From the NCBI GenBank assembly GCA_003254885.1, contig QANT01000497.1, positions 1-64,000 on the forward strand: a stretch of DNA of 64,000 nucleotides. The letters run 5' to 3'. Positions 1-10,551 of the stretch are shown here, piece by piece; the first letter of the stretch is position 1; each line of letters starts with the position of its first letter. Source of the DNA: Purshia tridentata. Taxonomy: Eukaryota; Streptophyta; Magnoliopsida; Rosales; Rosaceae. The position numbers and the translations under genes were made by a program. Below the pieces are notes generated by a model. That model was given only the letters and a program-made list of their open reading frames with translations, was not told the DNA's origin and did not search any database.

Positions 1-400
1 CAAGTTCTAAACTTTGAACTCCACATTCTCAAACCTCAAACCAAACCCCAAACTAAACACTCAAGGCTTAAGATCTCTTTTTAAAGAATCTAAACATTCT
101 ATTTGTTAGGTACTTATGTTTTAGGCTTTTGGATAAAAATACAGGTGGTTAAATGTTGTTTTTATTGAAAAAATATGTTGTTGAATGTTTGGGCAAAAAA
201 AAAGAAAAAAAGTTTAAAAAATTGACATAATATCATACCATACCGTTTCATACCGAAACCGTAAAACATTGGTATGGTATGGTATCATTTTTAAAAATGT
301 CCATACCATACCATACCATACCAGTTAAAAATTTATGGTATGGAATAGGTATGAGGTTCATGTCATACCATATCATACCATGCCCACCCCTACTCGATGA
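1..400. repeat. AT-rich DNA with short ATACC/GGTAT repeats and a possible hAT-like transposon end
   Basis: Positions 230-390 are dominated by repeats of CATACC and its complement GGTATG, able to pair with each other. The stretch ends in ATGCCCACCCCTAC at about 381-394, whose reverse complement GTAGGGGTGGGCAT resembles the ends of non-autonomous hAT-type plant transposons. I see only this one end and no matching left terminus or target-site duplication, so the element identity is an inference. No gene is visible. Confidence 0.35.
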
Positions 401-606
401 TAACCATCCTCAGTTCAGCCTTATCAAGAGGAACCGAGATTGCTTTGTGCCCCATGTTTTTTAGGAGGTCAATTTTGTTGCTCATCATTTAGTAGGGTCA
501 ACTGGTCAAGTCATGGGCTGTTTTTTTATTTACATTTCTTGGACACCCCTCCCCCTTCTATTGTTTCTCTCTTGTTGTTTTGGGCTTTAGCCCGCCACTA
601 TACCCA

Positions 607-925
607 AAGGAAACCGGAGTTCCTCAATGTACCCCAATTGCTTTTCGCACCTCTAAAATATTTTTCTTAAATCTTTCATATTTTTCCTCAATTGGATTAA
701 AAAAAAACACTAATCACACCCCCTTCATCCGAGCCCCTCCCACCTCATCGACAACTCTCTTTTTTTCTCTTCACTTCTCTCTTCAACTGTAGCAAGAGAA
801 AGGAACACAATAGGAGACGGTGACCTTCAATTGAGCGTAAAAATAGTAGATATAGAGAAAAAATTTAGGGAGAAAGGAACACAATTGGGGTACATTGAGA
901 AATTTCTATCTAGGAACCCATATCA
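607..925. repeat. Inverted-repeat element (MITE-like) upstream of the reductase gene
   Basis: The sequence TCAATGTACCCCAATTG at about 624-640 returns as its reverse complement at about 881-897, and the similarity extends a few bases further on both sides (617-642 against 880-903). The two arms enclose about 240 bp of pyrimidine-rich then purine-rich DNA with no reading frame of note. The size and structure fit a miniature inverted-repeat transposable element, but the exact ends and target-site duplication were not established. Confidence 0.45.
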
Positions 926-1358
926 TAACAAGAACAGGTAGGCCTTGTTTGGCCATATATGGAAGATAATGGGCCACACCATGCACAACTCCTGGGCAAA
1001 TTACCCATTAACTACAATTAAAGTCTCTTTTGAGTCCACACTCCCACTTGGTTTTTTTCCCCTTATAGTCTTATTTAATATTTATAACACAAAACATGCC
1101 CCACGAGAATTATTGTTGCTCTTTCTTTCTTCTTTTGTTTTGGTGGTCAAAAGGCCAACTTTTTGCAGCAGCATAATTATTTTAATCTTATGGGCCGCAG
1201 ACAAGGTTATGGTCCGACCCGGCCTAGCCCATTGAAGGCGTTGAAGAAATGCACAGTCGAAGACTAGAGGCTGATATGGTTTGCACGTCTGTTGGTTTAA
1301 TCAACGACCCACTTTGTCCGTTGAACTCTATGTCTGTGCGTGTGAGAGAGAGACGGCA
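926..1358 (+). promoter_or_regulatory. Upstream region and 5' leader of the dienoyl-CoA reductase gene
   Basis: This is the 430 bp before the reductase start codon. It is AT-rich in its first half. A purine run of GAGAGAGA type lies just before the ATG at 1359, typical of plant leaders. I cannot place a transcription start or a convincing TATA box. The MITE-like inverted repeat ends immediately upstream and may bring regulatory sequence, which is inference only. Confidence 0.35.
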
Positions 1359-3657
1359 ATGGAGTCACCATTCAAGGCGGACATACTGAAGGGGAAGGTG
1401 GCCTTGTTGACAGGGGGAGCCTCAGGAATCGGGTACGAGATATCACTTCAGCTGGGCAAACATGGAGCCTCGGTTGCTGTCATGGGTCGTCGTAAACATG
1501 TCATTAACGCTGCTGTTCAAGCCCTTCAGTCTCATGGCATTCATGTATTCCTCTAACGCTTTAATAACATATTTTACTGTTTTATGTCACTTACTGGTTT
1601 TTGGTAGTCAAATAATCATCTGGGTCTCTCTCATTTCTCTGTGTTTTCATTCTTTTATGCACAATCTCATTTCACTGGTCTCCAGTTGTCATATAATCAT
1701 TCGGGTATCTCTCATTATCTTTTGCGTGTTTTTAGTGACATCCTTTTATGGGTTTTTTCTTTTTCCAATGATCCTTGTTTTCTGTCTGCTTGGTAAGAAA
1801 TTTTAAGAATAAAGTAGAATTAGTTCAGTTTTCATTTCGTATTATAAAGAATTTGTCTGTAGCTATCCGAATCTTCATGTAGTAGGGTGGTTTCCAAGAT
1901 GCTAAATGTATTTTGTCTACCTAAGTGTTTTTCTTATATTGATCAATTTGTCAGTTAATGCTGAGTTTAACATTCTTACATTGGACTGATATATTCAAAC
2001 TGTTGAAGCGTCTGCTTTCATGATCTGAGAATCGAAATCAGTTGTGTCCAGAAAATATGGAAAATAATAGAAATTGGATTGATTTGTTTGTTGCAGGCTA
2101 TTGGATTTGAGGGTGATGTTCGCAAAAGAGATGATGCAGTTAGAGTTTTGGAAGCAACTGTCAAGCAATTGGGTAGGCTTGACATCCTTGTGAATGCTGC
2201 AGCTGGCAATTTCCTTGTGGCCTCTGAGGATCTATCCCCCAATGGATTTCGGACAGGTTGTATCCTTGGAAGTATCAATCTAAGCATAGCCAGTTTAGCC
2301 ATAGATCATAGAAGGACCTACCACATTTTTATTCCCCTAATATTACTTTTACTCCTATAAAAAGCTCTTCGAGGCTCAAAATTGATTCTTATTCTTGAAA
2401 TTGATTCCTGCAGTTATAGATATAGATTCTGTTGGCACTTTTACAATGTGTCATGAAGCACTCAAGTACCTCAAGAAAGGGGCATCAGGGAAGGACTCAT
2501 CTGTTGGTGGAATAATAATAAACATAAGTGCGACTTTGCATTATACTGCTACTTGGTATCAAATTCATGTATCCGCAGCAAAGGTTTGTTTTTTTTTCTG
2601 CTTGGTGCCAAATTCATGTATCTGCAGCAAAGGTTTGTTAAACCTGTAGAAACTTTGTAATGTCTCTGCTAGCATGTGTGGGATTATTTATTATTTTCTT
2701 TTTTTAAATCAAAATTAATGCCAATGGAGCCTAGTTTCTCCATCCTGAATTCTCTCCCCTGAAAGTGGGAGAGGTAACAGGTGGCACACTTGGCTAATCA
2801 GTCTGATGGTACCGACTGAGTTGGGTTTTCTTGTTTTTTTTATACCAGGCAGCTGTTGATAGCATTACAAGAAGCTTGGCATTGGAGTGGGGCACAGATT
2901 ATGATATAAGAGTCAATGGTATTGCACCAGGACCTATTGAAGACACCGCTGGCTTTAGCAAACTTTTACCTCAGGAGATGGTTAAAGGGCATATTACTTT
3001 ATCTAAAGTTGGGCAGAAATGGGATATTGCAATGGCTGCACTATATCTTGCATCGGATGCAGGTTAGAACTCTAATTCAATCATTTGATATTGTGTTCCA
3101 TATTTTTCTTCTTATGAATTCATCTTATGAGTTCCAAATTGCCTAAAATTTTTAATGAAAACACCTATGGAATACTTGAAAGAGTGAAATTACAGTGTCC
3201 TGCTCACCTGGCAATATCTTATTACAGTGTCACGGACTGACTATATATGATTGTAGACTAGTCCCTTGCAATTTTTCTTACGATATGTGTAGTTGAAACA
3301 GTTCACATATGCTTTTTTTTATTTATAATTTTCAAGTTATGAATGATGATGACATTATATGTGTAGTTATACTGATGCCTTAGATACTACGTTAGTTAAA
3401 CTTCACATTGCGTTTGAAGGTTTCCATTTACAGACTCTATTTGCTTTCATTTCTCATTTCCACATGGAGAAATGACCTTATGCTTCTGTTTGGTGTTTGA
3501 AGGAAAATACATCAATGGAACAACCTTGGTTGTTGATGGGGCAGAATGGCTGAGCAAACCCCCTCTTCTTCCGAAAGAGGCAGTGAAGCAACTGTCTCGA
3601 GCTGTGGAGCGAAGGTCTAGAGATGAACCAGTTGGTATTGGTAAGAGCAAGCTTTAA
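1359..3657 (+). CDS. SDRB: Peroxisomal 2,4-dienoyl-CoA reductase (SDR family), 294 aa, 5 exons
   Basis: NADPH-dependent reduction of 2,4-dienoyl-CoA intermediates during peroxisomal beta-oxidation of unsaturated fatty acids is the known role of this family (Arabidopsis At3g12800/SDRB type). Exons are 1359-1544, 2097-2256, 2414-2583, 2849-3062 and 3503-3657; all junctions are GT-AG and keep frame. The protein has the Rossmann motif TGGASGIG at residues 18-25, the NAAAGN motif at 95-100, and the active-site region with Ser154 and Lys172. The Tyr four residues before this Lys, usual in classical SDRs, is absent, as in DECR2-type reductases. The C-terminus is SKL, the canonical type 1 peroxisomal signal. 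The start was chosen because the preceding in-frame codons lie in leader-like DNA and because MESPF begins the conserved region. Length matches the family (about 298 aa). Confidence 0.93.
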
Positions 3658-5587
3658 TAATTCCATTTGGTTCTGGAGCACTTTGGGAAAGAAAAGGTCC
3701 ATGGCCACAAACTCATAAATGTAATAGTACTTGTAAGCAATACCATTCAAACATATCAAAGAGATAAATGTAATAGATTTGTAGACCCCAGTTTTCTGGT
3801 TCGGTAAGCTCTCTCTCTCAAAGATACACATGCAGACACATTTACAGGTATAGGTAACCCATATTTCATGCCCCTTGATGTTGCAAGGTAGTCTAATCTG
3901 AACGAAAGTTTTGATTTGAATTAGTGAGAGCCATGCTCTAGTGTGTAACAGTGCCTTCTGAATATGAATTTTTGGATGCTCACATCACTGGTTCAACTTC
4001 CATACTGGATTACTGAGAGCAAATTTCTTCTGCTAGTAGTTTTGGTCAGGAAACGGGTATTATATAGCCTCTATCTAATGCTTGTAATTGTAAATTATTT
4101 TCTTTCCAATAGATTCTTCAAATTATCATATAAACTGATCTAGAGTTACATAGCAGCACTGAATCTTTATGAGTAGCAGACACTGACCAGATAACTTTCT
4201 CCACGGGAAAAAATATACTGCCACTAAGGTAAGAGAACCCCACCTTAGTTCTCTAATACAAAGATTAAAAAGTTCCACTTTTCTAGCATTCTTATCAGAC
4301 AACGAAATCTTGATAAGAATTTGACATTGATACTCTTAGTCGAAGCACATGATTCTCATGCATCCGGAACAACCACTACCAAAAAATAAAGTATAAATTG
4401 CAAATATCAGATAGTATCGATCCACAAAGACATTGACAAATCATGGTCATGCCACGAGTTGAATTTATTCATATATAATCATGTTGTTCGTGTACGAAGG
4501 GCAAATGTTAGAACATCCATTGCAACAAAACACACAGAAATCCCAATTTATAGAATCTAATTCCTTAATCTCTTTCTCAATTCTGCAGACACAATTTCCT
4601 AGCATTATATGCTCTATATTGGCACATCTACTCTGTTTAGACTTGAGACAGACACGGCAATACAAGCTTTCAGTGGCACTATGACCACATACAGAGAGCA
4701 AACATGGCCCTTAACCAGTAACTCAGTCAGTAATTTGATAGGCTTTATAGCAGTCCCACTCTCTTAATGGGGTTAATGTATTGCCTAGTGCCAATAGACA
4801 TGGAATCAGTTCTAAAAGTCCATGTCCATAAATACAATAAAAAAAGTATACAATATTGATTCTAAAATTGGACTAAATCTATACTAATAAATACACTACC
4901 CGGATATGATCCAATAGACAACCAATGAACAACATAATTTAATCGTGAAGCAGAAGAAAGTATAACACTAGCTTAGAAGCAAGGGACAAACAAAGAGGCC
5001 AACCATTGCTGAAACTATTTTCTTGTTACTAATCCCACAGACATGAGAACCTGAAGGCATATACTTGACACCCAGCTTACTCCAATGAGTAGAAGCATAA
5101 AATAATATTTAATCTAGACTGAAAAAACCAGCATAAATAGAAAAACCATCGCAGCATAGTATTCAAGCTAATAACTGTTACATCCACAGAAGTTAAAATG
5201 ACAGTAATATCTTTGACTTTTGTTCATAAATACTTTTTCTATACAACCTGCAGTGTTTTCAATCAGGTAACATAACATGGCCTCTAGAATAAGGCAAAGG
5301 CCAAATACAAGATAAGTAACATCACTAGATTTTGAATAGGGACGGCAGAAGAAAGACAAATTTATATCCATATGCAATTAGCATAAAAATGTTCCAGCAT
5401 TCATCGCTAAACCAATTAGAAGCAACAACTAGCTCAAATATTTATTAAAGAAAAAAAATAGAAAACATGTATAGGTACCACCAAAACGAAACTTTCACCA
5501 AGCTTTTCCAAAGTTTTTCCTTTTTTTTTTTTTTTACAACATTTAGTACAATAAAACTTACAAATAGACTCATCCATCTGCCATTTC
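3658..5587. other. Intergenic DNA between the reductase and the membrane-protein gene
   Basis: This holds the 3' ends of two convergent genes and AT-rich spacer. The part from about 4739 to 5587 recurs, diverged and with deletions, at 16967-17290 upstream in reading order of the partial membrane-protein copy. This shows that the duplicated block included the 3' flank. No further gene, RNA gene or clear transposon was recognised. Confidence 0.5.
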
Positions 5588-6547
5588 TCAGACATCCAAG
5601 TTTTCCATCTGAATGCTGCTTTTGAGAGGCACATACTCTCCAAGATACCCACCAAGGTGATCATGCAAAGCACTCTTATCAATCCCCTGATGATGGTAAC
5701 TCTTGCAAACATAGTAGAAAACACTCTGCAACAACAACCCCACCAAATTCACAATCACCAACACTCCCACCAAAAAACCCCCAACTGTGATTCTAACAAA
5801 AACCCCATAATCCTCCCCGCCGTGCACCACCACCGACCCGAAAAATCCCCCGATAACCCCGCAAATCGTCAAGTACCCGAAAACAAGCACTGCCGCCATT
5901 CCGATCTTCCCCTTCAGCAACTCATAGCTCTTTTTCATCGCCGCGAATCCATAAACGGGCTCGAGAACAGAGACCACACTAGCCAAGTGCCAGAGTGCCG
6001 TAATGTAGACGTGAACAACAAGGAAGAGCAAGAAAATGACCATCCCAGAGAAAAGCAGCAAAATTGGGTTCTGGGTATCAATGGCAACAATGAGCAGAAC
6101 CAAGAAACCCACAAATAGAAAGTTGTAACCGACCATGAGAAGCGAGACCCAGAGGAAAGTGATGAAGAGGCGCTTGAAGACTTTGGGAATGGCGGAGAGG
6201 GTGTTGGAGAAGGAGACGGGTTTTGAGGTGTAGAGGGAGGCGACGGTGAAGACGATGGCGGCGGTGGAGAGGAGAGAGAAGGCGAAGAGGAAGATGAGGT
6301 AGAAGAACTGGAAGAGGAGGAGGATGGTCCATTTGTGGTGGAGTTGGGCCGGGTCGGTGGAGCCCTGGAGCTGGTTGAGGAGTGGGTGGGTGAAGAGGGA
6401 GTGGGCTAAGATGGCGAAGGAGAGAGGGAAGATTAGGGTTATGGTTATGAGGTAGAAGGTTTTTGGGGACTGTTTGGGGATGGAGGTTGATTCTCTGAGA
6501 ATGTCTGGGATGGTCAGGAATTGGAGCTCCTCTGGGGCCAGATCCAT
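5588..6547 (-). CDS. Multi-pass membrane protein of the plant At1g31130-like family, 319 aa, single exon
   Basis: An uninterrupted minus-strand frame encodes a hydrophobic protein with about six membrane-spanning stretches separated by short polar loops. The N-terminus, MDLAPEELQFLTIPDILRES, is the conserved cytosolic head of a plant family often annotated as polyadenylate-binding-protein-1-B-binding-like; that name is inherited and no function is established. The frame stays open for 28 codons upstream, but the ATG at 6547 is chosen because family similarity starts there. A partial, degenerate second copy lies at 17290-18020. A (GA)n tract at 6654-6678, about 110 bp upstream, probably lies in the leader or core promoter. 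The gene is divergent from the F-box gene at 7468. Confidence 0.85.
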   Translation of the reverse strand: MDLAPEELQFLTIPDILRESTSIPKQSPKTFYLITITLIFPLSFAILAHSLFTHPLLNQLQGSTDPAQLHHKWTILLLFQFFYLIFLFAFSLLSTAAIVFTVASLYTSKPVSFSNTLSAIPKVFKRLFITFLWVSLLMVGYNFLFVGFLVLLIVAIDTQNPILLLFSGMVIFLLFLVVHVYITALWHLASVVSVLEPVYGFAAMKKSYELLKGKIGMAAVLVFGYLTICGVIGGFFGSVVVHGGEDYGVFVRITVGGFLVGVLVIVNLVGLLLQSVFYYVCKSYHHQGIDKSALHDHLGGYLGEYVPLKSSIQMENLDV

Positions 6548-7467
6548 GGTGGTGATATGTTTGGGAGAAAAGAAAAGAAAAGAAAGAAATTGGAGGAAGT
6601 GAAGATTTGAGTTATGGCCGAGAGGTCTCAAGATCTTATTTTTAGGATGTGTAGAGAGAGAGAGAGAGAGAGAGAGAGGATGAGGAGATTGGGGAAGAAA
6701 GGTAGAAGAAGAAGAAGGTGACTAAAAAGGCATTAATTCGGAGTCAATACGTGTATATGTGTAATAACAATAAGCTTGCCTTCCACGCGTGTGTTATTTA
6801 CGGACGATTTATTTTTTGTTTGATCCCGTAACACCACCTGTCAATGCTGAGTAGTTAATTCATGAATTAATCTTGAAATATCATATTAGCTAATTAATTA
6901 ATTAATTAATATAAATTGGGAATTGGAAATTTGGAATAGATAAATAGTGAGCTAAGCCTAAGAATGAGGAAAGAAACACCGGGTACTGATGTAAAGGTTA
7001 AAGTAATAATTTTGTGTTTCTAATCTTTCTAGTGTAAAGATGTTACCATAGTAAAGATTTGTTTGATGAGTTAAGATGGGTTGGCTATAACGCAGCCCAA
7101 GTTAAAAAAAATAAAATTCTTAGACATGTAATCTAAGTCCACAGCCCAGCACCGGATGAGCCCAGCCCATCTTCCTCTTCTAGTATTAAATATGAGTATT
7201 CTCTTGTTAGCGAATCATTCTTCTTCTTTTTCTTTTTTTAAGTCGGTTTAGGGAGAGACGGAAACCCTTCTCCTTCTCCAACTCTTCAAATCCAGACTCC
7301 TCCAGTCTCCAGCCGGTATGTACTCCTTAATTCTTTTCTATATATATTTATCTTATGTTTAACTTTGATGTTTAAATCTGGCATATCAATTAAACTTTGA
7401 TTTTCAATAGCAAATTAGTATAGCGTGCTTGCTTGCTTGCCAAGAAAACAATTAAGCTGCTACGTAT
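6548..7467. promoter_or_regulatory. Shared divergent upstream region of the membrane-protein and F-box genes
   Basis: The 920 bp separate two divergently read start codons. It contains the (GA)n tract at 6654-6678, a TTAA-rich palindromic stretch at about 6889-6911, and a pyrimidine-rich leader-like segment at 7210-7315. A plausible 5' UTR intron for the F-box gene has its donor at 7316 and its acceptor ending at 7410; this is inferred from the splice-site sequences alone. Confidence 0.45.
6654..6678. repeat. (GA)n microsatellite
   Basis: About twelve GA dinucleotides in a row lie 110 bp upstream of the membrane-protein start codon on the minus strand, where they read as (CT)n. Such tracts are common in plant leaders and promoters and are often length-polymorphic. 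Confidence 0.9.
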
Positions 7468-8601
7468 ATGGGGACAAGATGCTTGCCCCTGGATGTGTTG
7501 TTGGACATTCTTTCAAGACTCCCTGTGAAATCTTTGAAGCGGTTCCAATGTGTTTGCAAATCGTGGCATCATCACTTGAGAACCCCAGGTTTTGTGACCC
7601 AACACCTCAATTTCCACAGCAAAACCAAGAATAATTGGTTTCTTGTTTCGCACGTTCCTGAACCTCCGTCTTCTAAAGAACCATGGAGGAATTATCTCAC
7701 CTTGGTTCATACTAACGAAACCACAGACGAATTTATATCTTTCCATTGGCTAAATCTTTCTAGTTATTTTAAGCCGGAGGATTCTGAAGATGTAGATATT
7801 AGAGGTCCATGTAATGGCATATATTGCATTGTTCAGTATATAAGAGAAAAGGACCGCCCGTCTTGCATAAGTTATAAATTTCGCATTGCATTGGTGAATC
7901 TTGCATCAAGAGAATTCAAGGCTCTTCCAGATCATCCATTAATCTCGGATCGTCGGGATACACCACAAACCATTCAGTTTTGTTTTGATCCTAAGACCAA
8001 CGATTATAAGGTGGCGATTTTTTTCACAAATAGATACCATCGGGAAGAGAAAAGATCAAACATCATCCAGGCTTTAGTATATAGCTTAAATTGTAATTCA
8101 TGGAAAAAGGTAACTGATACCTTGCCGGTTGATTTTCTTATTCAACGGTGTCACTATGAGAATAACACTTATGTTGATGGAAATGTTCACTTGTTGGCTT
8201 GCAACTCCATCTACGAGAAAAGCTACTTTATTATATCTTTCAATGTGATTGATCAAGTGTTCCGAAAGATAAATCTTCCAGGACTATTGGGGAGTAATTT
8301 GTTTGAAATGGATTGCAATATTGGAGCGTATGGTGGATCGCTTTCTATAATGGTTTATCCACAGTCACTGTCTTGGCCAGGAAGGGATTATAAATTTGTT
8401 GATATATGGGTTATGCAAGCCTATGGTAATGATGAGTATTGGACTAAGCAAACAATAGGACCAATTCAGGAACATGTCTATATAGCTTCTTGGCGAAATG
8501 GCCAATTTCTTTTGAAAATGTCTTATCTGATTCGCTTGTATGATTCAAGTACCCAAAAGATCAAGAAGCTTTTCCATTCGCCTTATTTGAGAATTTTGTG
8601 A
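7468..8601 (+). CDS. F-box protein with F-box-associated interaction domain, 377 aa
   Basis: The N-terminal 45 residues form an F-box (LPLDVLLDILSRLPVKSLKR followed by the C-x-C-K-x-W core), the segment that binds SKP1 in SCF ubiquitin ligases. The rest resembles the plant F-box-associated domain: GPCNGIYCI near residue 112, FCFDPKTNDYKVAIFF near 170 and VYSLNCNSWKKV near 210. The substrate is unknown. The frame stops at 8599-8601 within what looks like the end of the domain. Immediately downstream in another frame (8610-8750) lie codons for YSESLVSL and a further 35 residues. ESLVSL is a common last motif of this F-box class, so a one-base indel seems to have displaced the natural C-terminus. 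The truncated protein may still work. Confidence 0.85.
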   Translation: MGTRCLPLDVLLDILSRLPVKSLKRFQCVCKSWHHHLRTPGFVTQHLNFHSKTKNNWFLVSHVPEPPSSKEPWRNYLTLVHTNETTDEFISFHWLNLSSYFKPEDSEDVDIRGPCNGIYCIVQYIREKDRPSCISYKFRIALVNLASREFKALPDHPLISDRRDTPQTIQFCFDPKTNDYKVAIFFTNRYHREEKRSNIIQALVYSLNCNSWKKVTDTLPVDFLIQRCHYENNTYVDGNVHLLACNSIYEKSYFIISFNVIDQVFRKINLPGLLGSNLFEMDCNIGAYGGSLSIMVYPQSLSWPGRDYKFVDIWVMQAYGNDEYWTKQTIGPIQEHVYIASWRNGQFLLKMSYLIRLYDSSTQKIKKLFHSPYLRIL

Positions 8602-8760
8602 ACATGTGCATCTACTCGGAGAGCTTAGTTTCATTGATAGGGGATGAAAGAAACGAGAAGAATATGCTATTTGATATAGTGGAAGACCATCCGTTATTCA
8701 CAAACCGAAACCCAAAAGAAATTGAGGATCGCATGCCACATGCAGGTTCTTATATATATA
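8602..8760 (+). pseudogene. Out-of-frame C-terminal tail of the F-box gene
   Basis: A reading frame shifted relative to the F-box CDS encodes CIYSESLVSLIGDERNEKN and following acidic residues up to about 8750, after which a GT-rich donor-like site or plain divergence follows. The ESLVSL motif is the typical end of F-box-associated proteins in many dicots. The tail is read as the original C-terminus, cut off from the main frame by a one-base change. A sequencing or assembly error could also produce this. Confidence 0.5.
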
Positions 8761-9420
8761 CAGTTATTTTGTTCCCTTGTGTTGATATGTATGATATATA
8801 TAATTGATCCTGGTTATGATTTGGAGTTTCTCATGACTTATATGCTAAAAAATCGTGTGATATCTGCAAGTGTGTGGGAACCCTACTTGGAAGAAGTAAA
8901 GGCCAAGACAAACCCAGATATAGAACCATGTTATCTATATATATGTGAGTGTGGATTATGCACATAGCTAGCAACGCATGCAACAAGCCCTTCAACTTGA
9001 AGAGTGGAATTATGGGCTCTGCACCCAATAAACTGTAATCTTTCTCCGTGGACGCTATATGTGCCCTTTTTATCTTTCTTTAGCTAGTTTTCGCTTCTTC
9101 TTTCTTTTGATCAAATCTTTATATATGTGTACCAATTAGTTCACTGGATTTAATATTATTAATTTAGTGTTATTTGTCAAGTTAATTTGCATGATAAATG
9201 ATGGATGTTGAATTTCAGCATGTCCTATGATGATATCATGTATATATATGTGTTCAATTGTGGTATAATAGCTTCACAACTACAGTATTAGCAAACAACC
9301 ACTCGGAGTAAATTTTTATACACAATGGCGCCATCTAGATCGAACAACCCAAAGGAACCAAATTTGACTTTGAAATATAAGAAAACATGAGTTGTGAATG
9401 CACAATGCACTCAGGAATAC
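8761..9420. other. Spacer downstream of the F-box gene
   Basis: AT-rich DNA with short frames only, probably including the 3' UTR of the F-box gene. I recognise no further gene or RNA. Confidence 0.4.
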
Positions 9421-9964
9421 CCATGAACTCATAATCAACGCATAAATGTCACCTCCAAAACCACTGCACGCTCAGATCGTAAATGATCACTTCAACATAT
9501 TAGTACTTCCAAGTTTCCAAATAATATTTAGGATTAGTAATACAACTTGGGTAATTAGGTAATGCATATAAAACAAGTATATATCTCTTCCAAAAAAAAA
9601 CACACGTATATATGCAAAAGAAACCTTGCATATAAACCTGAATATACACCTTGTACGGACTGAAATTGTTTATTTATATTCAGGTTTATATGCAAGGTTT
9701 CTTTTAGATATATACTTATTATTTTTTGGTGAGAAGAGATATATATTCTTGTTTTATATGCATTACTTAATTAGTTCTGCGTTTTTACCCAAGTTCTATA
9801 ACTAATCCTAAATATTGGAAGTGATTAATTAATCTAATATGCTGAAGTTATCATTTACTCTATTGGAAGTGATTAATTACTAATATGTTGAAGTGATCAT
9901 TTAGTACTCCCTCTGAGCAGTGGTTTTGGAGGTGACATTTTATGCGTTTATTCTGAGTTCAATG
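9421..9964. repeat. Long foldback (inverted-repeat) element, copy 1
   Basis: Two arms of roughly 230-290 bp face each other. The inner halves are near perfect: AACCTTGCATATAAACCTGA at about 9623-9642 is mirrored at about 9680-9700. The outer halves (ACCTCCAAAACCACTGC at about 9451 against GCAGTGGTTTTGGAGGT at 9918) are also recognisable with small insertions. The loop is only about 25 bp. This is the structure of a foldback or large MITE-type DNA element; no transposase frame is present. The RNA would form a long hairpin. It lies at the edge of the region that is repeated after the N at 10551. Confidence 0.7.
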
Positions 9965-10550
9965 CCCAAATATAATAGAAGCTATACATGGTGAACCAAA
10001 AAGTGAAATCTGAAAAAGAGAGCATTCTACCTATGGTTCTTTTCGTGGCTCCTTACTCGAGAGGAAAACATATGAACATAAGATAATTTTTCACTTTGTT
10101 GTCTACCTTCATGCATCAAGTTTTTCAATTAAAATTGCTGGATTCCCATATATTTGTTTCATTTACACTTTTTCCCCCTTCAAGTTTTTGTTCCTTTTGT
10201 ATATTGTGCCTTCTGAAAAGTAGAAAATTTAAAATGGAGCTTTGTATTGTAATTTGGTTAACCAGGAACATAATTAAGGTTTAAAGGATCAAAGAGGATC
10301 GATGAATGTTTCAAGTACATTGTTTCTCATTTTGGTTGCTGACTATTGTACGATAACACTGTGTTTGTTCCTTTTGTATATTGCTTTCACTCAAAGACTT
10401 ACACCTATATATTATGAATTGGCTGTTTTTGCCAATTTATTTTCATGTTATATTTTATGTTCTCTGAAATCTAGTTGATTGTTGAGCATGTTAAAGAAAG
10501 CAAAGGAAAAAAGTTAAAATTGAAATGTGAGACTAACCTCATACATGTCT
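9526..10550 (+). repeat. Approximately 1 kb direct duplication, copy 1
   Basis: The sequence from 9526 (ATATTTAGGATTAGTAATAC) to 10550 recurs at 10552-11626 with only scattered substitutions and small indels, for example at the A-run near 9593 and at the base change near 9656. The copies are separated by a single N. The unit contains the inner part of the foldback element and about 580 bp of single-copy-looking AT-rich DNA. No gene is carried. Confidence 0.85.
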
Positions 10551-10551
10551 N
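10551..10551. other. Single N at the junction of two near-identical 1 kb copies
   Basis: The N sits exactly between the end of copy 1 and the start of copy 2. This is the pattern expected when two overlapping contig ends were placed side by side without merging. Confidence 0.7.

Noticed and set aside
2700-2830. A GC-richer intron segment with GAGAGGTAACAGGTGGC that looked like a possible tRNA
   Set aside because: It cannot be folded into the four arms with the invariant TTC-type loop; it lies inside a reductase intron.
5657-6118. A 153-codon plus-strand frame
   Set aside because: It is antisense to the membrane-protein gene and is explained by that gene's codon use; no independent feature.
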